Origin: Micromonospora sp. KC213
GTDB lineage: Bacteria; Actinomycetota; Actinomycetes; Mycobacteriales; Micromonosporaceae
Direction of reading: 5' to 3'
Length of the DNA stretch: 32,773 bases
NCBI RefSeq assembly: GCF_004348325.1
Contig: NZ_SMKF01000052.1
Coordinates: forward strand, 1 to 32,773
Notes under the pieces: generated by a model
The model's input: only the letters and a program-made list of their open reading frames with translations
Told to the model about the DNA's origin: nothing
The model's database searches: none
Made by a program: the position numbers and the translations under genes
Part shown: positions 8,184 through 16,447 of the stretch, one piece after another
Position numbering within the stretch: the stretch's first letter is position 1
Layout of the letters: the number at the start of each line of letters is the position of its first letter

Positions 8184-8555
8184 ATGTCCACCACGCCCGT
8201 CACCTGGTTCGAGATCGGCACCGACCGCGCGGACGAGGCGGAGCGCTTCTACGGTGAGTTGTTCGGCTGGACGTTCGAGGAGCAGGGCGCGCCGGGCCGG
8301 TCGTACCGGGTGACCGGGGCCGGTGGCAAGCAGGGGATCGGCGGGGCGATCCGGGCCACCGAGGACGGCTCGCCGAACTACGCGGTGTTCTACGCGGAGG
8401 TGGCCGACGTGGCGGAAACCTGCCGCCGGGCCGAGGCGGCCGGTGGGAAGGTGCTGATGCCGGTGCGCACGGCGCCGAGCGGGCTCCGCTTCGCGCACCT
8501 GCTCGACCCGGCCGGCAACCATCTCGGCGTCTTCACCCCGCCGGTAACCGCCTGA
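8184..8555 (+). CDS. VOC (glyoxalase/bleomycin-resistance) family protein
   Basis: A 123-residue single vicinal-oxygen-chelate domain. It starts VTWFEIGTDRADEAERFYGELFGWTFE, the first beta-alpha-beta module, and ends RFAHLLDPAGNHLGVFTP, the second module with the Asp-Pro-x-Gly-Asn motif. The full set of metal ligands is not obvious, so it may bind a ligand rather than catalyse. An AGGAGGT ribosome-binding site precedes ATG 8184. It may be cotranscribed with the WYL regulator, though a short weak hairpin (ACACCG/CGGTGT, 8099-8116) lies between them. Confidence 0.85.
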   Translation: MSTTPVTWFEIGTDRADEAERFYGELFGWTFEEQGAPGRSYRVTGAGGKQGIGGAIRATEDGSPNYAVFYAEVADVAETCRRAEAAGGKVLMPVRTAPSGLRFAHLLDPAGNHLGVFTPPVTA

Positions 8556-8605
8556 CCGGCAGTGACCGGCCACCTTGCCGGCCCCGAGTCCGGTCAGCCG
8601 AGGGG

Positions 8606-8640
8606 GCGTCCGGTCCCGCCGCAGGGGCGGGACCGGACGC
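8606..8640. terminator. 15-bp perfect hairpin between convergent genes
   Basis: Arms 8606-8620 and 8626-8640 pair perfectly (core CGTCCGGTCCCGCC) around the loop GCAGG. It lies between the stop codons of the VOC gene and the secreted-protein gene and can act on both strands. Confidence 0.75.
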
Positions 8641-8657
8641 GAGGGAGGGGAGGGAGA

Positions 8658-9110
8658 TTACTTGCCGGCGAGGCCCCGGCCGCCCGGACCGTGACCGCCG
8701 CCGCCGGGGAAGACGCCTGCCTCGACGGCCTTGGTGATCGCGTCGGCCTGCTCCTGGGTCAGCTTGCCGTCCTTGACAGCCTGGGCGAGCCGCTCCTTGA
8801 GCCTGGCCTGCCGCTCCTCGGCGGAGGGGCGTTGCGGCCGGTCCGCCTTGTGCTGCTCGCGGAGCTTCTCCAACGCGGCGGTCACCTTCTCGGTCGGCAC
8901 GCCCAGTTCCTTGGCCAGCGCCTCGGCAAACTCGGCCTGCCGCTGCGCCCGGCGCTCCTGCCGGCCGCTGTCCTTCTCGCCGCTGCTGGCGCTCGGCGAC
9001 GGCGTCGGGTTCTCCGCGAACGCCACGGTCGGCACGGCGATGCCCACGCCGAGCACGCCAGCGGCGGCCAGCCCGGCCAGCAGGTGTTTCTTCGAGATCG
9101 TGCGGGCCAT
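8658..9110 (-). CDS. Small secreted helical protein of unknown function
   Basis: A 150-residue protein. The start at ATG 9110 is chosen because GGAGG lies 6 bases upstream and the codons from there encode a clean signal peptide: MARTISKK, a hydrophobic core, and cleavage after AFA near residue 32. The mature part has a Pro/Ser linker, then two helical modules with LGVPTEKVTAALEKL and LTQEQADAITKAVEAG, which resemble short secreted proteins of the DUF2680/YckD type. The C-terminus is Gly-rich. It is highly charged (Lys, Glu, Arg) and has no cysteine. Function unknown. Confidence 0.72.
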   Translation of the reverse strand: MARTISKKHLLAGLAAAGVLGVGIAVPTVAFAENPTPSPSASSGEKDSGRQERRAQRQAEFAEALAKELGVPTEKVTAALEKLREQHKADRPQRPSAEERQARLKERLAQAVKDGKLTQEQADAITKAVEAGVFPGGGGHGPGGRGLAGK

Positions 9111-9219
9111 CCGGTTCCTCCATGTGATCGGTGTGCGATGCCGTGACCGACAGTGACTCCGCTTGCTGAGCTGTGCCCGTGCCCACCCTGTCACCCAGCT
9201 GAGAATCCACCCAGGGGCG

Positions 9220-10146
9220 TCAGTGGACGGCGGGGGAGACGGTGAGGGTGCCGGCATCGGCGTCCAGGACGGCCGGGGTGCCGACGGGGACGGTGAGCTG
9301 GCCCAGGCCGTGACCGATCGGCAGGCCGCCGAGGACCGGGACACCCAGGTCGCCCAGGCGCTCGGTCAACACGTCGACGACCGTGGTGTCCCAGCCGTCG
9401 GCGCAGTCGGTGAACTGGCCGACCGCCACCCCGGCGATCCCGTCCAGCGCGCCGGCCCGGCGCAGCTGGGTGAGCATCCGGTCGATTTTGTACGGCGGCT
9501 CCTGCACCTCCTCCAGCAGCAGCACCGCGCCGCGCAGGTCGGGCATGTCACGGGTGCCGATCGAGGCGGTGATCAGGCAGAGGTTGCCGCCGAGCAGCGT
9601 CCCCTCCGCCCGCCCGGGCACCCGTACCCGGTAGGTCTCCTCCCCGGCGACCGCGCCGACCGTCACCGGACTCGTGGTCATCAGCGCGGCGTGCAGGGAC
9701 TCCGCCGAACGCAGCGGGGTGCGGTCGTCCCGCCAGGCCGCTCCCGGCCCGTGCACGCCGGCCAGCCGGGCGCCCCGCCAGAGCGCGAACTGCAGGGCGG
9801 TGATGTCGGAGAAACCAGCCACGACCTTCGGGTCCCGGCGTACCGCGGCCATGTCGATCAGGTCGACCACCCGCTGCGCGCCGTAGCCGCCCCGGGTGCA
9901 GATCACCCCGCGTACCCGTGGATCGGCGAACGCGGTGTTCAGGTCGGCGGCACGCAGGCCGTCGTCGCCGGCCAGGTAGCCGCGCCGGGCGTACGCGTTC
10001 GGGGCGGGCACCGGACGCAGCCCCCAGCCGGTCAGCAACTCGACCCCCCGGGCCACCCGCTCGGGGCGGGTCGGCCCGGAGGGCGAGACGAGCATCACCG
10101 TGTCACCGGGACGCAGCACCGGTGGGCGTACGCAGTCGACGGGCAC
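9220..10146 (-). CDS. LD-carboxypeptidase (peptidase S66 family)
   Basis: A 308-residue cytoplasmic serine peptidase. Family members cleave the L-Lys or mDAP to D-Ala bond of muropeptides in peptidoglycan recycling; some relatives (MccF) hydrolyse microcin-like acyl-adenylates. The sequence has LRPGDTVMLVSPSGP at the start, TRGGYGAQRVVDLID, the nucleophile Ser113 in GFSDIT, the catalytic Glu in LLLEEVQEPPYKIDRML and His in GLPIGHGLGQ. The start at GTG 10146 is chosen over longer frames because TAGGCT lies 8 bases upstream and the family motif begins about 10 residues in. It is divergent from the glutamine amidotransferase. Confidence 0.92.
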   Translation of the reverse strand: MPVDCVRPPVLRPGDTVMLVSPSGPTRPERVARGVELLTGWGLRPVPAPNAYARRGYLAGDDGLRAADLNTAFADPRVRGVICTRGGYGAQRVVDLIDMAAVRRDPKVVAGFSDITALQFALWRGARLAGVHGPGAAWRDDRTPLRSAESLHAALMTTSPVTVGAVAGEETYRVRVPGRAEGTLLGGNLCLITASIGTRDMPDLRGAVLLLEEVQEPPYKIDRMLTQLRRAGALDGIAGVAVGQFTDCADGWDTTVVDVLTERLGDLGVPVLGGLPIGHGLGQLTVPVGTPAVLDADAGTLTVSPAVH

Positions 10147-10154
10147 AGCGGCAG

Positions 10155-10160
10155 AGCCTA
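10155..10160 (-). promoter_or_regulatory. -10 box TAGGCT, leaderless LD-carboxypeptidase mRNA
   Basis: On the minus strand TAGGCT lies 8 bases before GTG 10146. This supports that start and a leader of at most one or two bases. Confidence 0.55.
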
Positions 10161-10220
10161 ACCGGGTACGGCGCGCACCGGTCGGCGTACTGCGCGGCGC
10201 ACCCGTGCGGGGCCACCGGA

Positions 10221-10226
10221 TAGCCT
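10221..10226 (+). promoter_or_regulatory. -10 box TAGCCT, leaderless amidotransferase-glnE mRNA
   Basis: TAGCCT lies 7 bases before GTG 10234. As glnE follows with a 1-base gap, this is probably the promoter of a two-gene operon. Confidence 0.6.
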
Positions 10227-10233
10227 CGACATC

Positions 10234-11001
10234 GTGGCGACCGCGTTGGTGATCGAGAACGACCCGGCCGACGACCTCCGCCGGCTGGGGGAGTGGCTGA
10301 CCGAGGGCGGGTTGGAGCTGCGGGTGCTGCGCCCGTACGCCGGCGACGAACTCCCCGCCGACCTGACCGGGTACGCCGCCCTGGTGGTGCTCGGTGGCGA
10401 ACCACAGGCGCACCCGCTGCCGGACGGCACCCCGGGCGCACCCTGGTTCCCCGCGGTGGAAGGGCTGCTGCGCAAGGCCGTCCGGCACCGGGTGCCCACC
10501 CTCGGCGTCTGCCTCGGTGGGCAACTGCTGGCCACCGCGCACGCCGGCCAGGTCGAGCGCAGCTCCGCCGGCCCGGAGATCGGCCCCGGTGTCGTCGGCA
10601 AGCGGGACGCCGCCGACAACGACCCGCTCTTCCGGTACGTGCCGCTGATTCCCGACGTGCTGCAGTGGCACGTCGACGAGATCACCGAGCTGCCCCGGGG
10701 GGCGACCCTGCTGGCCGCCTCCACCCGCTACCCGCACCAGGCGTTCCGCCTCGGCGACCGGGCCTGGGGTCTGCAGTTCCACATCGAGTGCGACACCGCG
10801 ATGATCGCCGACTGGGCCCGCGACTCGACGCTCCTGGCGGAGCTGGGCTACGACCCGGAGCTGGTGGTGGCGGCCTGCGACCGGGTGATGGCCGACGTCG
10901 AGGAGGTCTGGCAGCCGTTCGCGATCCGGTTCGCCGCCCTGGCGCTGGGTGAGCTGGACGACGTCACCGTCCGCCCCCAGCTGCCCCTGCTCGGGCACTG
11001 A
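10234..11001 (+). CDS. Class I glutamine amidotransferase-like protein
   Basis: A 255-residue protein with the type 1 amidotransferase fold. The nucleophile elbow is GVCLGGQ with Cys93, and the dyad is completed by LQFHIE with His183 and Glu185. Such stand-alone domains release ammonia from glutamine or hydrolyse gamma-glutamyl amides (PuuD-like); the substrate is not visible. Its stop is separated from the glnE start by one base, so the two are cotranscribed and translationally coupled, which suggests a link to glutamine handling (inference). The last 50 residues form a helical tail outside the core domain. Confidence 0.9.
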   Translation: MATALVIENDPADDLRRLGEWLTEGGLELRVLRPYAGDELPADLTGYAALVVLGGEPQAHPLPDGTPGAPWFPAVEGLLRKAVRHRVPTLGVCLGGQLLATAHAGQVERSSAGPEIGPGVVGKRDAADNDPLFRYVPLIPDVLQWHVDEITELPRGATLLAASTRYPHQAFRLGDRAWGLQFHIECDTAMIADWARDSTLLAELGYDPELVVAACDRVMADVEEVWQPFAIRFAALALGELDDVTVRPQLPLLGH

Positions 11002-11002
11002 C

Positions 11003-14000
11003 ATGGCCCGACCGACCAGGGGGCGGCTGGCCCGGTACGGGTTCGCCGAGGGCGACGGCGGGGCGCGGGCGGCGGACCTGCTCGGCCCCGACGGGCTCGG
11101 GCTGTGGCGCACCGACGAGCAGGAACCGGTCGACGAGCCGGCCGCCGAGCTGCTTGCCGCGTTGTCCCGGGCCGCCGACCCCGATCTGGCGTTGCGTCAG
11201 CTGCACCGGATGGTCGAGGCGGAACGACGGGCCGGCGTGGCACCGGAGCACGACGAGCCGGCGCTGCTGGACGCGCTGTACGCCGACCCGGGTCTGCGCC
11301 GCCGTCTGCTCGCCGTGCTCGGCGCCTCGTCGGCGCTCGGCGACCACCTGGTGGCCAACCCACGGCAGTGGACGGTGCTGGCCACCGCCCCGGACGGGCT
11401 GGCCCCGGTCGCGCAGGGGCGGCTCGACCTCGACCTCGCCGGGCGGCTCACCGCGTCCACCCAGCCGGTGGCGGTGCTGCGGCAGGCGTACCGGCTGGCG
11501 CTGCTGCGGATCGCGGCGGCCGACCTGACCGGTGGGCGGGGCCTGGAGCAGACCATGGCGGCGCTCTCCGCGCTGGCCGACGCCACCCTCGCCGCCGCGT
11601 ACGGCATCGCGGTCGCCGAACTGCCCGAGGGCACGCCCCGACCGTCGCTGGCGGTGGTGGCGATGGGCAAGTGCGGCGGCGACGAGCTGAACTACGTCTC
11701 CGACGTCGACGTGATCTTTGTGGCCGCCGACGACGCCGACCTGGCCGTGGCCACCCGGGTCGCCGCCCGACTGATCGGCGTGTGCGGGCTGGTCGCCTGG
11801 CCGGTGGACGCCGCGCTGCGCCCGGAGGGCAACCGCGGCCCGCTGGTGCGCACCCTCGCCAGTCACCTCGCCTACTACCAGCGTTGGGCCCGCACCTGGG
11901 AGTTCCAGGCGTTGCTGAAGGCCCGGCCGGCCGCCGGTGACCTCGACCTGGCCCGGGAGTGGATCGACGCGTTGGCTCCGCTGGTCTGGCGGGCCGCCGA
12001 GCGGCCCGAGGCGGTCGAGGACGTCCGCGCCATGCGGCGCAAGATCATCGACAACATCCCGCCGAAGGAGCTGGAACGCGAGATCAAACGCGGCCCCGGC
12101 GGGCTGCGCGACATCGAGTTCGCCGTCCAGCTGCTGCAACTGGTGCACGGCCGGGGTGACGAGTCGCTGCGGGTCGCCGGCACCGTGCCGGCGCTGCGCG
12201 CCCTGGTGGCGGGCGGTTACGTCGGGCGGGCCGACGGGGAGGCGCTGCTGCGCGGGTACCGGTTCCTGCGCGGCGTCGAGCACCGCCTCCAGCTCCAGGG
12301 ACTGCGCCGGACCCACACCGTGCCGACCGAGCCGGCGGCGCTGCGCTGGCTCGCCGCCGCGCTCGGGTACACCGCCACGCCGGGCCGCAGCGCCGTGGAG
12401 AGCTTCCGCGCCGACTGGGTCGCGCACGCCACCGAGGTACGCCGGCTGCACGCCAAGCTGCTCTACCGGCCGCTGCTGGAGTCGGTGGCCCGGGTGCCGG
12501 CCGACGGGCTGCGGCTGACCCCGGAGGCGGCCCGGCACCGGCTGGAGATCCTCGGGTTCGCCGATCCGGTCGGGGCGCTGCGTCACCTCCAGGCCCTCAC
12601 CGGCGGGGTCAGCCGTACCGCCGCCATCCAACGCACCCTGCTGCCGGTGCTGCTCAGCGAGTTCGCCGACGCCCCCGAACCGGACCGGGGCCTGCTCAAC
12701 TACCGGCAGGTCTCCGACAAGCTCGGTTCCACCCCCTGGTACCTGCGGGTGTTGCGGGACTCCGGCCCGGTGGCCCGCCGGCTGGCCCGGGTGCTCTCCT
12801 CCTCCCGGTACGCCGCCGACCTGCTGGCTCGGGAACCGGAGGCGCTGCGGCTGCTGGCCGAGGAGAACGAGCTGGTGCCGCGCCCCCGGGAGGTGCTCTG
12901 CGAGGGGTTCGCGGCCGCCGCCGCCCGGCACGACGACCCGGTCGAGGCCACTCGCGCGATCCGTGCCCTGCGCCGCCGGGAACTGGTCCGGATCGCCTGC
13001 GCCGACGTGCTCAGCCGGGCCGGCGGGCTCGCCCCCCGCCCCGAGCGCGGTTCGCCGGTGACACGGCTGTCCGACGTGACCGCCGTGGGCGCCGCGCTGG
13101 CCGATGTCACCGACGCCACCCTGGCCGCCGCGCTGCGGGCCGCCCGGGCCGCCCATCCCGCACTGCCCGGCCTGCGTTTCGCGGTGATCGGCATGGGCCG
13201 TCTCGGCGGGTACGAGTCCAACTACCTGTCCGACGCCGACGTGCTCTTCGTCTACGACCCGCCCGCCGGGGCGGACGAGAGCGCGGCGAGCGCCGCCGCG
13301 CACGGCATCGCCGAGGAGCTGCGCCGGTTGCTCGGCATGCCCGCTCCCGACCCGCCGCTCGGCGTCGACGCCGACCTGCGGCCCGAGGGCCGGCAGGGGC
13401 CGCTGGTGCGCAGCCTGGCCGCGTACGCCCAGTACTACGCCCGTTGGTCGAAGGTGTGGGAGGCGCAGGCGTTGCTGCGGTCCCGGTTCGTCTGCGGTGA
13501 CGCCGACCTGGGTGCGGAGTTCGAGGCGATGGTCGACCCGATCCGCTACCCGGCCGGCGGCCTGACCCGCGAGCAGGTGGTCGAGATTCGCCGGATCAAG
13601 GCCCGGGTGGAGACCGAGCGGCTGCCCCGGGGCGCCGACCCGGCCACCCACACCAAGCTCGGCCGGGGTGGCCTGGCCGACGTCGAGTGGGCGGTGCAGC
13701 TGCTGCAACTCCGGTACGCCGGGGCGCATCCGCGGCTGCGTGACACGCGTACCCTCGACGCGCTCGCGGCGGCCCGCGACGCCGGTCTGCTCGACCCGAC
13801 CGACGCCGTGGAGCTGGCCGCCGGCTGGACCCTGGCCGCGCAGGTCCGCAACGCGCTGATGCTGGTCCGGGGCCGGGCCGGCGACCAGCTGCCCCGGCAC
13901 GGGGTGGAGCTGGCCGGGGTGGTGCGGCTGCTCGGCCACGACGACCCCGGCGAGTTCCTCGACGAGTACCTGCGCACCGGCCGCCGCTGCCGGGCGGCGA

Positions 14001-14023
14001 TGCGGCGGGTCATGGAGTCCTGA
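11003..14023 (+). CDS. glnE: Bifunctional glutamine synthetase adenylyltransferase/deadenylase
   Basis: A 1006-residue protein of normal actinobacterial GlnE length. It attaches AMP to, and removes it from, a tyrosine of GSI-beta glutamine synthetase. It has two nucleotidyltransferase domains: the first with GKCGGDELNYVSDVDVIF near residues 221-238, the second with GMGRLGGYESNYLSDADVLF near 730-750, each followed by an RPEG...GPLVR region and a helical domain (IKRGPGGLRDIEFAVQLLQL and KLGRGGLADVEWAVQLLQL). The start at ATG 11003 overlaps nothing and lies one base after the amidotransferase stop; no clear Shine-Dalgarno, so coupling is likely. Its substrate GlnA1 is in this window. Confidence 0.96.
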   Translation: MARPTRGRLARYGFAEGDGGARAADLLGPDGLGLWRTDEQEPVDEPAAELLAALSRAADPDLALRQLHRMVEAERRAGVAPEHDEPALLDALYADPGLRRRLLAVLGASSALGDHLVANPRQWTVLATAPDGLAPVAQGRLDLDLAGRLTASTQPVAVLRQAYRLALLRIAAADLTGGRGLEQTMAALSALADATLAAAYGIAVAELPEGTPRPSLAVVAMGKCGGDELNYVSDVDVIFVAADDADLAVATRVAARLIGVCGLVAWPVDAALRPEGNRGPLVRTLASHLAYYQRWARTWEFQALLKARPAAGDLDLAREWIDALAPLVWRAAERPEAVEDVRAMRRKIIDNIPPKELEREIKRGPGGLRDIEFAVQLLQLVHGRGDESLRVAGTVPALRALVAGGYVGRADGEALLRGYRFLRGVEHRLQLQGLRRTHTVPTEPAALRWLAAALGYTATPGRSAVESFRADWVAHATEVRRLHAKLLYRPLLESVARVPADGLRLTPEAARHRLEILGFADPVGALRHLQALTGGVSRTAAIQRTLLPVLLSEFADAPEPDRGLLNYRQVSDKLGSTPWYLRVLRDSGPVARRLARVLSSSRYAADLLAREPEALRLLAEENELVPRPREVLCEGFAAAAARHDDPVEATRAIRALRRRELVRIACADVLSRAGGLAPRPERGSPVTRLSDVTAVGAALADVTDATLAAALRAARAAHPALPGLRFAVIGMGRLGGYESNYLSDADVLFVYDPPAGADESAASAAAHGIAEELRRLLGMPAPDPPLGVDADLRPEGRQGPLVRSLAAYAQYYARWSKVWEAQALLRSRFVCGDADLGAEFEAMVDPIRYPAGGLTREQVVEIRRIKARVETERLPRGADPATHTKLGRGGLADVEWAVQLLQLRYAGAHPRLRDTRTLDALAAARDAGLLDPTDAVELAAGWTLAAQVRNALMLVRGRAGDQLPRHGVELAGVVRLLGHDDPGEFLDEYLRTGRRCRAAMRRVMES

Positions 14024-14044
14024 CCCGCCGCCCGGGGCAGCGGC

Positions 14045-15715
14045 TCAGCGGCGGCGGACCAGCACCAGGTGGTCGACCAGGCTGGCCGGTTGCCCGTCCG
14101 GCCCGGTCACCTCCCGCACCGGCGCGTCCAGCCGTTCGGTGTGCCAGCCGTCCGGGTCCAGGTCGAGCGTGGCCAGGGTTTCCTGCGGGGTGGCGAACCG
14201 CACGTGCGGCGGGATCGTCCGGGACCACGGCGGCGGGGCGCCGTGCTCGACGATCAGGAGTCGGCCGCCCGGCGCCACCGCCCGCGCCGCGGCCCGCAGC
14301 ACCTCGGCCCGGGGGAACTCGATCATCGACTGGAGGAACTGGGCGGAGACCAGGTCGTAGCTGCCCGTCGGGAACGTCCGGGCCAGGTCGTGCCGCCGGA
14401 AGTCGATCCGGTCGACCACCCCGGCCGCCGCGGCCTCGGCCGCCGCCCGGTCCAGCGCGGTACGGGAGACGTCGACCGCGGTCACCCGCCAGCCCTGCCG
14501 GGCCAGCCAGATCGCGTCGGCGCCCTCCCCGCACCCCAGGTCCAGCGCGGTGCCGGCCGGCAGCGCCTCGGCGACCTCGACCAGCCGGGCGTTGGGCCGG
14601 CCGCTCCACCGCCGTTCCCGCTCGGCGTAGAGCGCGTCCCAGTGCCGGGCGGTCTCCGCGTCGACCGGTCCGTCCGCCGGGGTAGCCGGGTCGTCGGCCG
14701 CCTCGGCGCTCCCTCCGCCGTCCGTCCCCTCGGCGGTAGACCGGGCGGCCGTGGCCGCGCGGCGGGCGGCGACCGCCCGGTCGGTCTCCTCGCTGACCAG
14801 TTCGGCGTTGAGCGCCGCGCCGGCCTGCATACCCGCTGCAATGGCGACGGGCACGGTGGCCATCGGGTTGGTCACGTTGCCCGCCACCCGTACCCCCGGC
14901 ACGGTCGTCGCGCCCTGTGGATCGGCCGGCACGTGGTCGCCGATGACCGCGCCGGCCACCACGAACTCCTCGGCCGGCAGGCCGAGCCCGGCGAGCAGGT
15001 CGGCGCGGGCCCGCACCCGGGGCGCCACCACCAGCGCCTGCCGGGACACCACCGCGCCGCAGGCGAGCTGCACGCCGGTGAGCCGGTCGTCGGTCACCAC
15101 GACCGCCGTCACCTCGCCCTCGACGACCCGTACGCCCCGTGCGGCGAGCTGCTCCGCCTGCTCGGGCGTCAGCGCCGGCCCGGTGTGCGTGAACAGCACC
15201 ACGTCGTCGGTGAGCTGGCGGAACAGCAGAGCCTGGTGGACGGCGGTGGGACCGCTGGCGAGCACGCCGACGGCCTGGTCGCGGACCTCCCACCCGTGGC
15301 AGTACGGGCAGTGCAGCACGTCCCGGCCCCACCGCCCGGCGAGCCCGGCGACCTCGGGCAGTTCGTCAACCAGCCCGGTGGTCACCAGCAGCCGGCGTGC
15401 GAGCACCCGCCGTCCGTCGGTCAGCGTCACGTCGAACCGGAGGCCGTCCGGGGCGTCCGACCGGTGGGCGGTGGCCACCGTGGCGTCGATCACCTCGACG
15501 CCGTACCGGGCCAGTTCGGCGCGGCCCCTCGCGTACAGCTCGGCCGGGGGCACCCCGTCGTTGGTCAGCAGGTTGTGCACCTGCGGGGAGGGGGCGTTGC
15601 GGGGTGCGCCGCCGTCCACCACCAGCACGGACCGGCGCGAGCGTCCCAGCGCCAGGGCTCCGCTCAGCCCGGCGGCTCCGCCGCCAACCACCACCACGTC
15701 GTACAGGTCTGTCAT
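14045..15715 (-). CDS. Fused thioredoxin-reductase-like FAD oxidoreductase and SAM-dependent methyltransferase
   Basis: A 556-residue two-domain protein. Residues 1 to about 305 resemble thioredoxin reductase: VVVVGGGAAGLSGALALGRS for FAD, a CPYCHGWE redox motif near 135-138, and a C-terminal GVRVAGNVTNPMATVPVAIAAGMQAGAALN FAD motif. Residues about 310-350 are an acidic, Ala-rich linker. Residues about 355-556 are a class I methyltransferase with ALDLGCGEGADAIWLARQGW near 388 and a VSAQFLQ motif. Similar fusions occur in other actinobacteria, but the substrate is unknown. GGAG precedes ATG 15715 by 7 bases. It is divergent from an XRE-cupin gene, its likely regulator (inference). Confidence 0.9.
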   Translation of the reverse strand: MTDLYDVVVVGGGAAGLSGALALGRSRRSVLVVDGGAPRNAPSPQVHNLLTNDGVPPAELYARGRAELARYGVEVIDATVATAHRSDAPDGLRFDVTLTDGRRVLARRLLVTTGLVDELPEVAGLAGRWGRDVLHCPYCHGWEVRDQAVGVLASGPTAVHQALLFRQLTDDVVLFTHTGPALTPEQAEQLAARGVRVVEGEVTAVVVTDDRLTGVQLACGAVVSRQALVVAPRVRARADLLAGLGLPAEEFVVAGAVIGDHVPADPQGATTVPGVRVAGNVTNPMATVPVAIAAGMQAGAALNAELVSEETDRAVAARRAATAARSTAEGTDGGGSAEAADDPATPADGPVDAETARHWDALYAERERRWSGRPNARLVEVAEALPAGTALDLGCGEGADAIWLARQGWRVTAVDVSRTALDRAAAEAAAAGVVDRIDFRRHDLARTFPTGSYDLVSAQFLQSMIEFPRAEVLRAAARAVAPGGRLLIVEHGAPPPWSRTIPPHVRFATPQETLATLDLDPDGWHTERLDAPVREVTGPDGQPASLVDHLVLVRRR

Positions 15716-15745
15716 CGTCGTCTCCACTTCCGTTCGGTGCTCCGG

Positions 15746-15775
15746 ATCGTCCGGGTCGCCGGACCGTGGTGACAA
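15746..15775 (-). promoter_or_regulatory. Candidate promoter of the fused oxidoreductase-methyltransferase
   Basis: On the minus strand TTGTCA (15775-15770) and GACGAT (15751-15746) are 18 bases apart, a reasonable -35/-10 pair about 31 bases before ATG 15715. The inverted repeat at 15782-15796 is just upstream of the -35. Confidence 0.4.
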
Positions 15776-15781
15776 GAAATG

Positions 15782-15796
15782 TTGCCGGGATGGCAA
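15782..15796. promoter_or_regulatory. Inverted repeat TTGCC-N5-GGCAA, candidate XRE operator
   Basis: A perfect 5-bp inverted repeat, TTGCCgggatGGCAA, lies between the two divergent start codons, 10 bases before ATG 15806. It overlaps a CAAACT sequence that could be the regulator's own -10 box, so bound regulator would block its own promoter. The binding protein is inferred. Confidence 0.45.
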
Positions 15797-15805
15797 ACTC
15801 GCGGG

Positions 15806-16420
15806 ATGACGGAGGACGCTTTCCCCGCTTTGCCCGGCCCGGATGCCCCGGACGAGGTCCTGACGGCGGTCGGGCCACGGCTGCGGGCGCTGCGCCAGCA
15901 GCGGAACGTGACCCTGGCCCAGCTTGCCGCCGCCACCGGGATCTCGGTCAGCACCCTGTCGAGGCTGGAGTCCGGGGGCCGCCGGCCCACCCTGGAGCTG
16001 CTGTTGGCGCTGGCCCGGTTCCATCGGGTGCCACTGGACGACCTGGTGGGCGCGCCGGAGACCGGGGATCCCCGGGTCCGGCCCCGGCCGGTGCGCCGGG
16101 GCCAGGTGACCATCCTGCCGCTGACCCGCCGCCCCGGCGGCGTCCAGGCGTACAAGATGATCTACCCGCCTCGGTCGGCCACCCGGGAGCCGGAACAGCA
16201 GGTCCACGAGGGGTACGAATGGTTCTACGTGCTCTCCGGCCGGTGCCGGTTGCTGCTCGGCCGGCACGAGCTGACCCTCGAAGAGGGGGAGGTGGCCGAA
16301 TTCGACACCCGCACCCCGCACTGGTTCGGCAACCCGTTCGACACCCCGCTGGAGATCCTCAGCCTGTTCGGTCCGCAGGGGGAACGGCTGCACGTCCGCG
16401 CCCGCTCGTCGCCCGCCTGA
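15806..16420 (+). CDS. XRE-family regulator with C-terminal cupin domain
   Basis: A 204-residue protein. Residues about 25-80 are a Cro/C1-type helix-turn-helix (VGPRLRALRQQRNVTLAQLAAATGISVSTLSRLESG). Residues about 105-195 are a cupin barrel (VHEGYEWFYVLSGRCRLLLG, then LEEGEVAEFDTRTPHWFGN), which binds a small ligand or metal. ATG 15806 is preferred over an upstream TTG because CAAACT lies 6 bases before it and the inverted repeat 15782-15796 would otherwise be coding. It is divergent from the oxidoreductase-methyltransferase fusion, its probable target. Confidence 0.88.
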   Translation: MTEDAFPALPGPDAPDEVLTAVGPRLRALRQQRNVTLAQLAAATGISVSTLSRLESGGRRPTLELLLALARFHRVPLDDLVGAPETGDPRVRPRPVRRGQVTILPLTRRPGGVQAYKMIYPPRSATREPEQQVHEGYEWFYVLSGRCRLLLGRHELTLEEGEVAEFDTRTPHWFGNPFDTPLEILSLFGPQGERLHVRARSSPA

Positions 16421-16447
16421 TCGCCGCCACCCGGCGCCCGCTGGTGG

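Noticed and set aside
10964..13939. 991-codon minus-strand open frame over glnE
   Set aside because: Shadow of glnE caused by high third-position GC; Gly/Gln/His/Arg-rich with no motif.
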